Of a stretch of 64,000 bases of DNA, positions 44,139-52,916 are shown one piece after another. The stretch comes from Arthrobacter ruber (lineage in GTDB: Bacteria; Actinomycetota; Actinomycetes; Actinomycetales; Micrococcaceae): assembly GCF_002954225.1 (NCBI RefSeq), contig NZ_PPTH01000015.1, forward strand, positions 248,001 through 312,000. Reading direction: 5' to 3'. Each line of letters opens with the position of its first letter. Within the stretch, counting starts at the first letter, position 1. The translations under genes and the position numbers were made by a program. Under the pieces are notes generated by a model. That model saw nothing but the letters and a program-made list of their open reading frames with translations, did not search any database and was not told where the DNA came from.

Positions 44139-45644
44139 ATGGACACTGGCAGCACTGAGGGAAAGCTCATCCTGGTCACCGGCGCCACGGGGTACATCGG
44201 CGGCCGGCTCGTCACGAAGCTCGTCGCCGAGGGCCGCAGGGTCCGCGTCGTCGTCCGCTCGCCGCAGAAGCTGAAGGACGTGCCCTGGGCCTCGTCGGTG
44301 GAGATCGTGCCGGGAGACCTGCAGGACGCCGACACCATGCGCGAGGTGAGCCGGGGCGTCGACACCCTCTACTACCTCGTCCACTCGATGGGCTCCGGCA
44401 GGAACTTCGACACCCGCGAGGCCGAGATCGCCGCGACGGTCTCCGACGCGGCCACCCGCGCCGGCGTGCGCCGCATCGTCTACCTCGGGGGTCTGCATCC
44501 CGAGGGCGTGGAGCTGTCCACCCACATGCGCTCGCGTACCCAGGTGGGCAGGATTCTCCTCGACTCCGGCACACCGACGATCGCCTTCCAGGCCGGCGTC
44601 GTCATCGGATCGGGGTCCGCATCGTTCGAGATGATCCGGCACCTCTCCGACGTCCTCCCCGTGATGCCCGCGCCCAAGTGGGTCCTGAACCACATCGAGC
44701 CCATCGCCGTCCGCGATGTCATCCACTACCTCGTCGGCGCGCTCGACCTCCCGGAGGACCTGAACCGGACATTCGACATCGGCTCGCGGGAGGTGCTGAC
44801 GTACGCCGAGATGATGAACCAGTACGCCGAGACCGCGGGCCTCCCGCGCCGGCGGATCCTCGCGCTGCCGGTCCTCACGCCGCGCCTCGCCGGCCACTGG
44901 GTCAACCTGGTGACGCCCATCCCGCGGGCCATGGCGATGCCCCTCATCGAGTCCCTGCAGCACGACGCCGTGACGTCCGAGCACGACATCGACCACCACA
45001 TCCCCGTGCCCGAGGGCGGGCTGACGGGGTACCGCAGGTCCGTCGACCTCGCGCTGGGCAAGATGCGCGGGGGAGAGGTGGAGACGAGCTGGGCCGGAGC
45101 ATCCCAGGTCGACGCCGAGGCCGACCCGCTGCCCTCGGACCCCCAGTGGGCAGGACACACCGTCTACACCGACGTCCAGACCTACAGCTCGACGGCGTCC
45201 CCGCAGAAGCTGTGGAGCGTGGTCGAGGGGATCGGCGGCGAGAACGGCTGGTACTCCTGGCCCGTGGGATGGGCCGCCCGCGGCTGGATGGACAAGCTGG
45301 CCGGAGGCGTGGGGCTGCGCCGCGGACGGCGGGATGCGAAGGAGCTCCTGACGGGGGAGGCACTCGATTTCTGGCGCGTCGAGGAACTCGTGCGCGGTGA
45401 ACGGCTGCGGCTCCGCGCGGAGATGAAGGTGCCCGGTCGTGCCTGGCTGGAGTTCAGGGTGGAACCCGACGGCTCGGGCAGCTCCTTCTACCAGCGGGCC
45501 GTCTTCTTCCCGCACGGGCTGTCAGGGCGGCTGTACTGGCTCGCGGTCCTGCCCTTCCACGGCTTCATCTTCTCGGCCATGGCGCGGAACATCGCGAAGA
45601 CGGCGGAGTCGCTGCCGGCGGAGCCCGAGACAGCTCCGGCCTGA
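44139..45644 (+). CDS. NAD(P)-binding (SDR/NmrA-like) protein fused to DUF2867
   Basis: 501 residues in two parts. The N-terminal half is an atypical short-chain dehydrogenase: ILVTGATGYIGGRLVTKL binds NAD(P), followed by DTLYYLVHSMGSG and RIVYLGGLHPEG. It lacks the usual YxxxK catalytic pair. The C-terminal part (about 345-495; VYTDVQTYSSTASPQKLWSVVEGIGGENGWYSWP, then GEALDFWRVEELVRGERLRLRAEMKVPG) matches the DUF2867 domain, related to lipid/polyketide-binding folds. This fusion is known in actinobacteria and cyanobacteria but has no proven activity. Confidence 0.85.
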   Translation: MDTGSTEGKLILVTGATGYIGGRLVTKLVAEGRRVRVVVRSPQKLKDVPWASSVEIVPGDLQDADTMREVSRGVDTLYYLVHSMGSGRNFDTREAEIAATVSDAATRAGVRRIVYLGGLHPEGVELSTHMRSRTQVGRILLDSGTPTIAFQAGVVIGSGSASFEMIRHLSDVLPVMPAPKWVLNHIEPIAVRDVIHYLVGALDLPEDLNRTFDIGSREVLTYAEMMNQYAETAGLPRRRILALPVLTPRLAGHWVNLVTPIPRAMAMPLIESLQHDAVTSEHDIDHHIPVPEGGLTGYRRSVDLALGKMRGGEVETSWAGASQVDAEADPLPSDPQWAGHTVYTDVQTYSSTASPQKLWSVVEGIGGENGWYSWPVGWAARGWMDKLAGGVGLRRGRRDAKELLTGEALDFWRVEELVRGERLRLRAEMKVPGRAWLEFRVEPDGSGSSFYQRAVFFPHGLSGRLYWLAVLPFHGFIFSAMARNIAKTAESLPAEPETAPA

Positions 45645-45717
45645 CGGCGCCGCGCTCCCGGAATCCCTCCGGCACACCAGCCGACCCCGACCCGGGCAGG
45701 GTTCCGTCAGGGCCCCG

Positions 45718-46947
45718 CTATTGCAGGGCCGGCACGGTCCGGGGCCGGACCACCGTCCACAGGAACACCACGCCCAGGGCGATGCAGCCGGCCATCACCA
45801 GCGCCATGGGTGTCGCCGACTCGATCCCGTCGCCCAGGAGGCCGACGAGCGGGGAGACGAGCCCTGCCGTCCCGAAGGTCACAGCGCCGAGCAGCGACGC
45901 GGCGGTGCCGGCCTGCGCCCCGTTGTTGATGAGCGCCAGCACCTGCACGCACGGGAAGATGAAGCCCGTCGCCATGATGTAGAACCAGAGCGGGACCGCG
46001 GTGCCCCAGACGCCGAGCCCCAACTGGTCGAACGCGATGATGAGCATCGCCATGACGAGCTGCACGAGCGTCGCGACCGCGATGACCCACTGCGGGCCCA
46101 CACGCCGCAGGACCCGCGAACTGATCTGCACGCCCGCGACCACGCCGAGGGAGTTGATGGCGAACAGCAGCCCGTACTGCTGCTCGTTCAGTCCGTACGG
46201 CCCCTGGAAGAGGAACGGTGACGCGGAGAGGTAGGAGAAGATCCCGGAGAAGTTCATGCCGCCCACGAGCAGGATGCCGATGAAGATGCGGTCGCTGAGC
46301 ACCGCCCGGTAGCGCTGGGCGACGGTGAGCCCGGACCGGCGGCGGTTCTCCCGGGGCAGGGTCTCGATGATGAACAGCGACACGGCGAGGATCACCAGCA
46401 CGCCGTAGCAGGCGAGGAACCAGAAGATGCCGGGCCAGGGGAAGAGCAGCAGCAGTTGCGAGCCGATCACGGGCGCGAAGATGGGCGCCATGCCGTTGAC
46501 GAGCGCCATGTAGGACAGCATCCGCACGAGCGTGTAGCCACCGAACAGATCGCGCACCATGGCCATCGCCACCACGCCGCCGCCGGCCGCGCCGACGCCC
46601 TGCAGGACGCGGAAGACCAGCAGCGCATTGATGTCCTCCGACGACGCAGCGCCGATGGAGGCGCCGACGTGCAGTGTGGTCGCCAGGATGAGCGGCAGCC
46701 GACGGCCGATCTTGTCGCTCAGGGGGCCAACGAGCAGCTGTCCGCACGCGAAACCGATGATCGTCCCGGTGAGCGTCAGCTGCACCGCGGCCTCGGAGAC
46801 GGCGAGGTCGTCCTGCAGGGCAGGGAAGGCCGGGAGGTAGAGGTCGATCGTGAACGGCCCGAGGGCCGTGAGGGTGCCGAGGATGAAGACGTAGATGATC
46901 TTCTCGCGGCGGGAGAGGGTGTCACCGGGGTGGGAGAGGGTGCTCAC
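45718..46947 (-). CDS. MFS drug-efflux transporter, Bcr/CflA type
   Basis: 409 residues, 12 predicted helices. The N-terminal ALGPFTIDLYLPAFPALQDDLAVSEAAVQLTLT is diagnostic of the Bcr/CflA drug:H+ antiporter group, and the loop-2 MFS motif GPLSDKIGRRLPL is intact. Substrate cannot be predicted. Divergent from the sugar porter with a 285-base spacer in which I found no clear operator; convergent with the previous gene. Confidence 0.92.
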   Translation of the reverse strand: MSTLSHPGDTLSRREKIIYVFILGTLTALGPFTIDLYLPAFPALQDDLAVSEAAVQLTLTGTIIGFACGQLLVGPLSDKIGRRLPLILATTLHVGASIGAASSEDINALLVFRVLQGVGAAGGGVVAMAMVRDLFGGYTLVRMLSYMALVNGMAPIFAPVIGSQLLLLFPWPGIFWFLACYGVLVILAVSLFIIETLPRENRRRSGLTVAQRYRAVLSDRIFIGILLVGGMNFSGIFSYLSASPFLFQGPYGLNEQQYGLLFAINSLGVVAGVQISSRVLRRVGPQWVIAVATLVQLVMAMLIIAFDQLGLGVWGTAVPLWFYIMATGFIFPCVQVLALINNGAQAGTAASLLGAVTFGTAGLVSPLVGLLGDGIESATPMALVMAGCIALGVVFLWTVVRPRTVPALQ

Positions 46948-47232
46948 AATGCTGCCTTACGGAACGGTACTGCTGCCGATGGAGGAGGAGGTACGGGGAG
47001 GCATCGATCGCGGCAGCCCGGCGACGACGGCGGAGCGGCTGGGGTTGCACAACCGGCCGTCCCCACGGGAGCGATTTGGTTGCTGGGGCGAATCAACGTC
47101 CCTCCCATCCTAGGGCCGTCGTCAACCGTGCGACACATCTGACGCAGGGGAGCATGCCGTGGAATCCACTGCTAAGCACGCTTGGGGTTGACGTAGGGTG
47201 ATGAGAGACGGAACGAGCAGGGAGAGCGGCAT

Positions 47233-48666
47233 ATGAGCGGGAACGGCACCGAGGTCGAGGCCGAGCAGTCACCGAAGCACTTCGCGAGGGTGATCGCCAT
47301 CACGGTCGCAGCCGCCGTCGGAGGCCTCCTGTTCGGTTTCGACACCGCCGTCATCAACGGAGCCGTGGATTCCATCCAGGCCGATTTCGACCTGAGTCCG
47401 AGCGTCCTCGGCTTCACCGTCGCCATCACCCTGCTGGGCTGTGCAGCGGGCGCCTGGTTCGCCGGCGGCCTCGCCGACCGGTGGGGTCGCAAGAAGGTCA
47501 TGGTCGCGGCGGCCATGCTGTTCGCCGTGAACTCCGCCGGATCGGCGTATGCCTTCTCCGAGTGGGACCTCATGGCCTGGCGGCTCGTCGGCGGTCTCGC
47601 CATCGGCATCGCGTCCGTGATCGTCCCCGGCTACATCGCCGAGATCGCACCGTCCAAGTGGCGCGGGGGGCTGGCGTCCGTCCAGCAGCTCGCCATCACG
47701 GTCGGCATCTTCGCCGCCCTGCTCTCGGACGCCTCGCTCGCGAACGCTGCGGGCGGCGCGGGCAACGAGTTCTGGTGGGGCCTGTCCGCGTGGCGCTGGA
47801 TGCTCCTCGTCGGCGTGGTTCCCGCCGTCGTCTACGGAGTCCTGGCGCTCATCATCCCGGAGTCCCCGCAGTTCCTCATCCGGGCGGGCCGCGACAAGGA
47901 GGCCGCCCACGTGCTCTCGCGTGTCTCGGGCGTGACCGACACCTCGGGCAAGATCAGCCAGATCCGCGAGAGCTTCGCACGGGAGGACCGGGCGAGCTAC
48001 CGCGACCTGCGCGGCCCCGCGCTCGGGCTGCAGCCCATCCTGTGGGTCGGCATGGCCATCGCCGCACTGCAGCAGCTGGTGGGCATCAACGCGATCTTCT
48101 ACTACTCCACCACGCTCTGGAAGTCCGTCGGCTTCAGCGAGAGCGATTCGTTCACGACGTCGGTGATCACCTCAATCATCAACGTGGGCATGACCTTCGT
48201 CGCCATCTTCTTCGTGGACCGCGTGGGACGCCGCCGGCTGCTCCTCATCGGCTCCGTCGGCATGACCGTCGGTCTCCTGGCCGCGACGCTCGCCTTTCTG
48301 CAGGCCGAGGGGACGGGCGAGGACCTCACGCTGCCCGGCGCGTGGGGGCCGATCGCCCTCGTCGGCGCGAACCTCTTCGTCGTCTTCTTCGCCGCGACCT
48401 GGGGGCCCGTCATGTGGGTGACCCTCGGCGAGATGTTCCCCAACCGCATCCGCTCGATCGCCCTCGGCGTGGCGACGATGGTGAACTGGGTGTTCAACTT
48501 CATCGTCACCCTGACCTTCCCGTGGGTCAGCGAGAACCTTGGCCTCTGGATCATGTACGCGGCGTTCACCGTCTTCGCCGTCCTGTCCTTCATCTTCGTC
48601 CGGACCCGACTTCCCGAGTTCACCGGCAAGGACCTCGAGGACAACGCGGAACTCACCACCGCGTGA
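47233..48666 (+). CDS. Sugar porter family MFS transporter
   Basis: 477 residues, 12 helices. Sugar-porter signatures: GGLLFGFDTAVINGAV in helix 1, LADRWGRKKVM in loop 2-3, PESPQFLI before the central loop, QQLVGINAIFYYSTTLW in helix 7, DRVGRRRLLLIGS in loop 8-9 and GPVMWVTLGEMFPNRIRS in helix 10. This places it with proton-coupled hexose/pentose/inositol symporters. Start ATG after AGGGAGAG; a TTGACG lies about 45 bases upstream. No sugar-catabolic gene adjoins it. Confidence 0.94.
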   Translation: MSGNGTEVEAEQSPKHFARVIAITVAAAVGGLLFGFDTAVINGAVDSIQADFDLSPSVLGFTVAITLLGCAAGAWFAGGLADRWGRKKVMVAAAMLFAVNSAGSAYAFSEWDLMAWRLVGGLAIGIASVIVPGYIAEIAPSKWRGGLASVQQLAITVGIFAALLSDASLANAAGGAGNEFWWGLSAWRWMLLVGVVPAVVYGVLALIIPESPQFLIRAGRDKEAAHVLSRVSGVTDTSGKISQIRESFAREDRASYRDLRGPALGLQPILWVGMAIAALQQLVGINAIFYYSTTLWKSVGFSESDSFTTSVITSIINVGMTFVAIFFVDRVGRRRLLLIGSVGMTVGLLAATLAFLQAEGTGEDLTLPGAWGPIALVGANLFVVFFAATWGPVMWVTLGEMFPNRIRSIALGVATMVNWVFNFIVTLTFPWVSENLGLWIMYAAFTVFAVLSFIFVRTRLPEFTGKDLEDNAELTTA

Positions 48667-48813
48667 GGACGGACCGCCGCGTGACCTGCGCCGTCGCGGG
48701 TCCGCGCAGCCCGTACCGGCGTCCCGCGTGCCCGGCGAAAACCCGCCGCCCCGCCGGTGGTAATTTTGGTTCAGGATTGTCCAGCAACACACTTACGAAT
48801 GGAGGCAGGGCCT

Positions 48814-49635
48814 ATGAACAGCTCGGCTAGTACGCGCGGCAAGCGGTCCACGGGCTCGCTCTCGCTGTTTGGACTCATCAGGCTCCTCGCGCGCCTGACG
48901 CCGCGCCAGGTCAGCGACGAGTTCTCGATCGCCGTCCAGCAGATGAAGCAGAAGGGGATCAAGGCCGGGATCGCCGCCGCCTTCCTCGTCGTCGCGCTCG
49001 TCTTCGTGCTGTTCTTCGCCGTGGCCCTCATCGTCGCGGCCATCATGGGCCTGGCCGAGATCATGGCACCGTGGCTGGCAGCGCTGCTGGTCGCCCTGCT
49101 CTTCCTCGTGATCGCCGGTGTCCTCGCGCTCATCGGCGTCACGCGTCTCAAGAAGCAGCTTCCGCTGGTACCCGAGGACGCGATCCGCGGCATCCGCTAC
49201 GACCTCGGTGTGCTGAAGGAGGGCCGCAGCTTCGATCCAGCGACGCTCGACGTGAAGAAGCCGAAGCAGGACAAGGATGCCAAGGACGACGACGTCAAGG
49301 ACTCCAAGCCCAAGGAGTCCACGCCGTCGTACGAGGAACTGCGGGGACGTTCCGGGGAGCGCCGGACGCACATCGCCGAGGCGAGGGACTCGCTCGGCGC
49401 CCGCGCGGACGTCAAGGCGCGCCTCGACAAGGCCCGGCACCGCTCCGGCAAGGGCGGATCGCAGGGGAGCTCGCAGAGCGGGTCGACGTCCGACGGCCAG
49501 CGGGTCGCCGCCGTCGCGGTCCGGCGCGAGGTCCCGCACAACACCACGCTCGCCGACCGGTGGAAGCCCCTGAGCGTGCTGGCCGCCTCCGTCGCCGCGA
49601 TGCTCGTGATGCTGCGCAGGCTGCTCAGCAAGTAG
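48814..49635 (+). CDS. Phage-holin-like membrane protein (DUF1469/holin superfamily 6)
   Basis: 273 residues. LFGLIRLLARLTPRQVSDEFSIAVQQMKQKGIKAGIA precedes two close hydrophobic helices (about 50-75 and 80-105), followed by VTRLKKQLPLVPEDAIRGIRYDLGVLKEG. This is the actinobacterial holin_3_6 type, which is chromosomal and not evidence of a prophage. The long charged tail (about 150-235) is Lys/Asp/Ser-rich and probably disordered, and a third helix sits at the C-terminus (LSVLAASVAAMLVMLRRLL). ATG after GGAGG. Confidence 0.82.
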   Translation: MNSSASTRGKRSTGSLSLFGLIRLLARLTPRQVSDEFSIAVQQMKQKGIKAGIAAAFLVVALVFVLFFAVALIVAAIMGLAEIMAPWLAALLVALLFLVIAGVLALIGVTRLKKQLPLVPEDAIRGIRYDLGVLKEGRSFDPATLDVKKPKQDKDAKDDDVKDSKPKESTPSYEELRGRSGERRTHIAEARDSLGARADVKARLDKARHRSGKGGSQGSSQSGSTSDGQRVAAVAVRREVPHNTTLADRWKPLSVLAASVAAMLVMLRRLLSK

Positions 49636-49649
49636 GACTCGGCAGGGCC

Positions 49650-49716
49650 CCGGCGGCCGCTCGCCCGATCCCTCCGTCGCTGCCGCGACGGGGAGGCACG
49701 GGGGAGCGGCCGCCGG
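49650..49716. terminator. Large nested hairpin between holin-like gene and pgsA-like gene
   Basis: Outer 13-bp arms (49650-49662 and 49704-49716) are perfect; an inner stem CCTCCGTCGC/GCGACGGGGAGG (about 49671-49696) caps it. Likely terminator of the holin-like gene. Confidence 0.65.
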
Positions 49717-49743
49717 CCTGCATAATGGGGTGGGGAGGCGCGG

Positions 49744-50370
49744 GTGATGAGACTGATCGGGGCGGGAGCACGGGCCGGCAGTGAGGGCGTGGAACTCGCG
49801 ACGCCATGGACCCTGCCGAACCTCATCACGATCATCCGGTTCCTCGGCGTCCCCCTCTTCGTCTGGTTCATCGCCCAGCAGCGGTACGGCGCGGCGGTGC
49901 TCACCCTCGTGGTGGTCGGGTCCACCGACTGGGTGGACGGCTACGTGGCACGGCGACTCCAGCAGGTGTCCGCCGTCGGGAAGTGGCTCGATCCCGTCGC
50001 GGACCGCACGGCGCTGATCGTCATCGCCATCACCTTCGTGGTGGACGGGATCGCCCCCGCCTGGCTCCTCTGGGCCATCGTCATCCCGGACATCATCCTC
50101 ATCGTGAATGCGCTCGTCCTGTTCCGCGGGCCCCTCCACCTGCCCGTCATCACCGTCGGCAAGGTGCGCACCGCGCTGCTGCTCGTGGGAGCGCCACTGC
50201 TCCTGCTGAACCGCGTGGAGGGTTTCGGCCAGGACTGGATCCTCGTCGTCGCACAGGGACTGCTCGCCGCCGGTTGCGTGCTGCACCTCGTCGCGTTCGT
50301 CGCCTACTTCAGGGCCGCGCACCGCAAGTACCGGCTGGAGCGGGTCGAGCAGCAGTCGTGCCCCTCCTAG
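49744..50370 (+). CDS. CDP-alcohol phosphatidyltransferase (PgsA-like)
   Basis: 208 residues, about five helices. The family motif D-x2-D-G-x2-A-R-x8-G-x3-D-x3-D is complete in STDWVDGYVARRLQQVSAVGKWLDPVADR (split here at its conserved acids: two Asp before AR, two after GKWL). N-terminal TPWTLPNLITIIRFLGVPLF is typical of phosphatidylglycerophosphate or related synthases. The exact acceptor is not certain. GTG and ATG lie side by side as starts. CATAAT at 49719-49724 may be the -10. It overlaps the next gene by 13 nt. Confidence 0.9.
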   Translation: MMRLIGAGARAGSEGVELATPWTLPNLITIIRFLGVPLFVWFIAQQRYGAAVLTLVVVGSTDWVDGYVARRLQQVSAVGKWLDPVADRTALIVIAITFVVDGIAPAWLLWAIVIPDIILIVNALVLFRGPLHLPVITVGKVRTALLLVGAPLLLLNRVEGFGQDWILVVAQGLLAAGCVLHLVAFVAYFRAAHRKYRLERVEQQSCPS

Positions 50371-51233
50371 CGATTGCGCTGGCGCTGCTGGGCGCAGTCT
50401 TCCTCGCGTTCGGAGCGCAGCGCCAGGGCAGCGCCGTCCGGGCGAACACGGGCGGGCTGTCCCTCTCGTCGTCCGGGTTCTCGCGCCTCCTCACGAATCC
50501 GCGCTGGCTGTTCGGGCTGTTCCTCCTCGGGACGGGGATGGCCCTGAACGTGGTGGCGCTGTCGCTGGCGAGCCTGACGGTGGTCCAGCCCATCGGTGCG
50601 ATCGCGCTGGTGATCACCACGGTCGTCAACTCCCGGGACCAGGGCATCCGGATCAACCGCCCCACCGTCGCCGCGATCACCGCCTGCGTGACCGGCAGCG
50701 CCCTCTTCGTGCTGCTCGCCGTGAACGTCACGCGGGAGAACCACGCGGTCGACCCCGCACAGGAGCTCTCCGTGGTGCTCCTCCTCGGCGCCGCCGTCGT
50801 GCTCTTCGGGTCCATGGCGGTAATGGGCCGGCACCGCCTGAACGCCTTCGCCTACATCCTGGGAGCGGGGGTCCTCTTCGGGTTCGTGGCCGTCCTGACG
50901 AAAGTCGTCGCGGGCCACCTGCTGGACCCGAACGGGCGCTTCCTGCTCAATGTCCCGGTCCTGACCCTCGTGGCCCTCGCCGCGGCCGCCGCCCTCGGAT
51001 CCTGGTTCGTCCAGAGCGCCTACGCCACCGGTCCGCCCGACCTCGTCATCGCCGGACTGACGGTGATCGACCCGATCGTCGGCATCGCGGTGGGCATCGT
51101 CATCCTCGACGAACTGCAGCCCGATGTGCGGACCGTGACGGCGCTGGGGATGGGCGCGGCGGCGCTCGTTGCTATTGTGGGGGTCGTAGCCCTGTCGCGC
51201 CATCACCCTGATGTCGTGAAGCGGCAGCGCTGA
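50358..51233 (+). CDS. DMT-superfamily transporter (EamA-like)
   Basis: 291 residues, nine to ten helices, GTG start 13 nt inside the previous gene. LLAIALALLGAVFLAFGAQRQG opens the protein; SLASLTVVQPIGAIALVITTVVNSR and GPPDLVIAGLTVIDPIVGIAVGIVILDE are the two paired drug/metabolite-transporter half motifs with conserved Pro. This is the actinobacterial DMT type seen beside GT4 mannosyltransferase-like genes. Substrate unknown; coupling to the lipid gene upstream and the glycosyltransferase downstream hints at envelope metabolism. Confidence 0.82.
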   Translation: MPLLAIALALLGAVFLAFGAQRQGSAVRANTGGLSLSSSGFSRLLTNPRWLFGLFLLGTGMALNVVALSLASLTVVQPIGAIALVITTVVNSRDQGIRINRPTVAAITACVTGSALFVLLAVNVTRENHAVDPAQELSVVLLLGAAVVLFGSMAVMGRHRLNAFAYILGAGVLFGFVAVLTKVVAGHLLDPNGRFLLNVPVLTLVALAAAAALGSWFVQSAYATGPPDLVIAGLTVIDPIVGIAVGIVILDELQPDVRTVTALGMGAAALVAIVGVVALSRHHPDVVKRQR

Positions 51234-51282
51234 AGCGACCCACCGCCGTTCCGTCCAGCACACCTACGTAGGGGATCCACGC

Positions 51283-52536
51283 GTGAGTTACCCGGCTGCT
51301 TTCAAGCCCCTGACCATCCTGATCGCCGCGGACACCTATCCGCCCAACGTGAACGGAGCGGCCCAGTTCGGGTACCGGCTGGCGAAGGGCATGAGCGGAC
51401 GCGGCCACGACGTGCACGTCCTCGCTCCGCGCTCCTCCAACGGACGGAGCTTCACGGAAGAGGGCGGCGACTGGACGGTCCACCGACTCCGCTCCCACAG
51501 CGTCCCGACGCACGACTACTGGCGTATCTGCTACCCGTGGGAGATACGCCGCGACATCAGCATGCTCTTCGACCGGGTCCAGCCCGACGTCGTACACATC
51601 CAGTGCCATTACATGGTGGGGGAGTACGCGCTGTACGAAGCCCTCCGCCGCGGCATCCGCGTGGTGGCCACCAATCACTTCATGCCCGAGAACATCAACC
51701 CGTTCCTGCCCTTCCCCGAATGGTTCAAGCGCATCGTCGCCAGGAATTCGTGGAAGGACATGGGCAAGGTGATGGGCAAGGCCGCCGCCGTCACCACCCC
51801 CACGCCGCTCGCGGCGAAGGCCATGCACGACCACGCCTTCCTCACTGATGTGCTTCCCGTGTCGAACGGGATCGACTCGGCGGCCTACGAGGTGCAGCCG
51901 GGCGAGGACATCGAGCCCCATGAGCACCCCACGGTCCTGTTCGTGGGTCGCCTGGCCGAGGAGAAGCACGTCGACGTGCTCATCGACGCCGTGGCGAAGA
52001 CGCCCGAACACCTGCGCGTCCACCTCGAGATCGTCGGAGGCGGGGAGGTCAAGCCTGCGCTGCAGGCGCAGGCGGCGCGGCTCGGCATCAGCGACCGTGT
52101 CACCTTCCGTGGGCTGATCGACGACGACGAGCTGCGCAGGAGCTACATCCGCGCCTCCGTGTTCTGCCAGCCCGGAACGGCCGAGCTGCAGTCGCTCGTC
52201 ACCCTCGAAGCGATGTCCGCCTCGACACCGGTGCTGCTGGCCGACGCCATGGCGCTTCCGCACCTCGTGTCCCACGGCGAGAACGGCTACCTGTTCACGC
52301 CGGGCGACTCCGACGAACTCGGCACCCGCATCACCGAGATTCTCGAGCTGTCGCCGGAGGACCGGCGGGCGATGGGTGCTGCCAGCCGGGAGATGGTCGG
52401 CAGGCACGACATCGGCGCGACCCTGGAGACCTTCGAGGGTCTCTACTACGGGACACTGTCCACCGCTGCCCTCATCGCAGAAGCCGACGCCGCCGCGCTC
52501 CACCCCGCGGGCGCCCCGGCCGTCCGCATACACTAG
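51283..52536 (+). CDS. GT4-family glycosyltransferase
   Basis: 417 residues; GT-B retaining glycosyltransferase using a nucleotide sugar. N-terminal TILIAADTYPPNVNGAAQFGYRLAKGMSGRGHDVHVLAP, then VVHIQCHYMVGEYAL; in the second domain TVLFVGRLAEEKHVDVLIDAV (donor phosphate loop) and the E-x7-E motif region FCQPGTAELQSLVTLEAMSASTPVLLADA. It resembles phosphatidylinositol mannoside or glycolipid mannosyltransferases, and lies 49 bases after the DMT and PgsA-like genes. Donor and acceptor are inferred only. GTG start behind AGGGGAT. Confidence 0.88.
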   Translation: MSYPAAFKPLTILIAADTYPPNVNGAAQFGYRLAKGMSGRGHDVHVLAPRSSNGRSFTEEGGDWTVHRLRSHSVPTHDYWRICYPWEIRRDISMLFDRVQPDVVHIQCHYMVGEYALYEALRRGIRVVATNHFMPENINPFLPFPEWFKRIVARNSWKDMGKVMGKAAAVTTPTPLAAKAMHDHAFLTDVLPVSNGIDSAAYEVQPGEDIEPHEHPTVLFVGRLAEEKHVDVLIDAVAKTPEHLRVHLEIVGGGEVKPALQAQAARLGISDRVTFRGLIDDDELRRSYIRASVFCQPGTAELQSLVTLEAMSASTPVLLADAMALPHLVSHGENGYLFTPGDSDELGTRITEILELSPEDRRAMGAASREMVGRHDIGATLETFEGLYYGTLSTAALIAEADAAALHPAGAPAVRIH

Positions 52537-52602
52537 GACTCGCGCCTCGTGGCCCGGCGGAACCGTCCGGGCCCGGCGCGTGGGGGGGCTTCTCCGCTCC
52601 TC

Positions 52603-52676
52603 GGGGCTGTAGCTCAGCTGGTTAGAGCAGCGGACTCATAATCCGTTTGTCCTGGGTTCAAGCCCCAGCAGCCCTA
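52603..52676 (+). tRNA. tRNA with CAT anticodon (Met or, more likely, Ile2)
   Basis: 74-nt cloverleaf: acceptor GGGGCTG/CAGCCCT (one G-T pair), D-arm GCTC...GAGC, anticodon stem GGA-CTCATAA-TCC with CAT at 52637-52639, T-stem CTGGG/CCCAG, discriminator A, no encoded CCA. A CAT anticodon can be elongator Met or Ile2, read as CAU only after lysidine modification. The anticodon stem and discriminator A look closer to Ile2; initiator Met is unlikely because the anticodon stem lacks three G-C pairs. Confidence 0.9.
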
Positions 52677-52719
52677 CTCCCGGTCGATCGTCCTGGCGAC
52701 ACCGCCATGACGACCGACC

Positions 52720-52761
52720 GCAGCACCGCGCCACCCGCGTACGGGTGGCGCGGTGCTGCTT
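52720..52761 (+). terminator. Strong terminator after the CAT tRNA
   Basis: Perfect 18-bp arms (52720-52737 and 52742-52759) with loop CGTA, followed by TT. Confidence 0.8.
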
Positions 52762-52810
52762 GATGCCCGTCGCCTTCCCGCCGCTGACGGATGCGCGCTA
52801 CTGGCGCCCT

Positions 52811-52830
52811 ATGTTACCCACGGGTAACAT
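52811..52830. promoter_or_regulatory. Palindromic operator upstream of acyl-CoA dehydrogenase
   Basis: ATGTTACCC-AC-GGGTAACAT is a perfect 9+2+9 palindrome in the promoter region, 86 bases before the ATG. The TTACCC/GGGTAA half-sites resemble those of TetR-type fatty-acid and acyl-CoA regulators of actinobacteria. No regulator gene is adjacent. Confidence 0.65.
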
Positions 52831-52916
52831 GTTCTTGAGCGCAGCGCGCGCCCGCCGTACAGCCCACCTGTTCGCGTGGGATTCCGGTCGCCGAGGACCT
52901 GAGCGAGGGACATCCG

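Noticed and set aside
48814-49635. Holin-like gene as trace of a prophage
   Set aside because: This family is chromosomal in actinobacteria; no integrase, lysin, capsid or att site is nearby.
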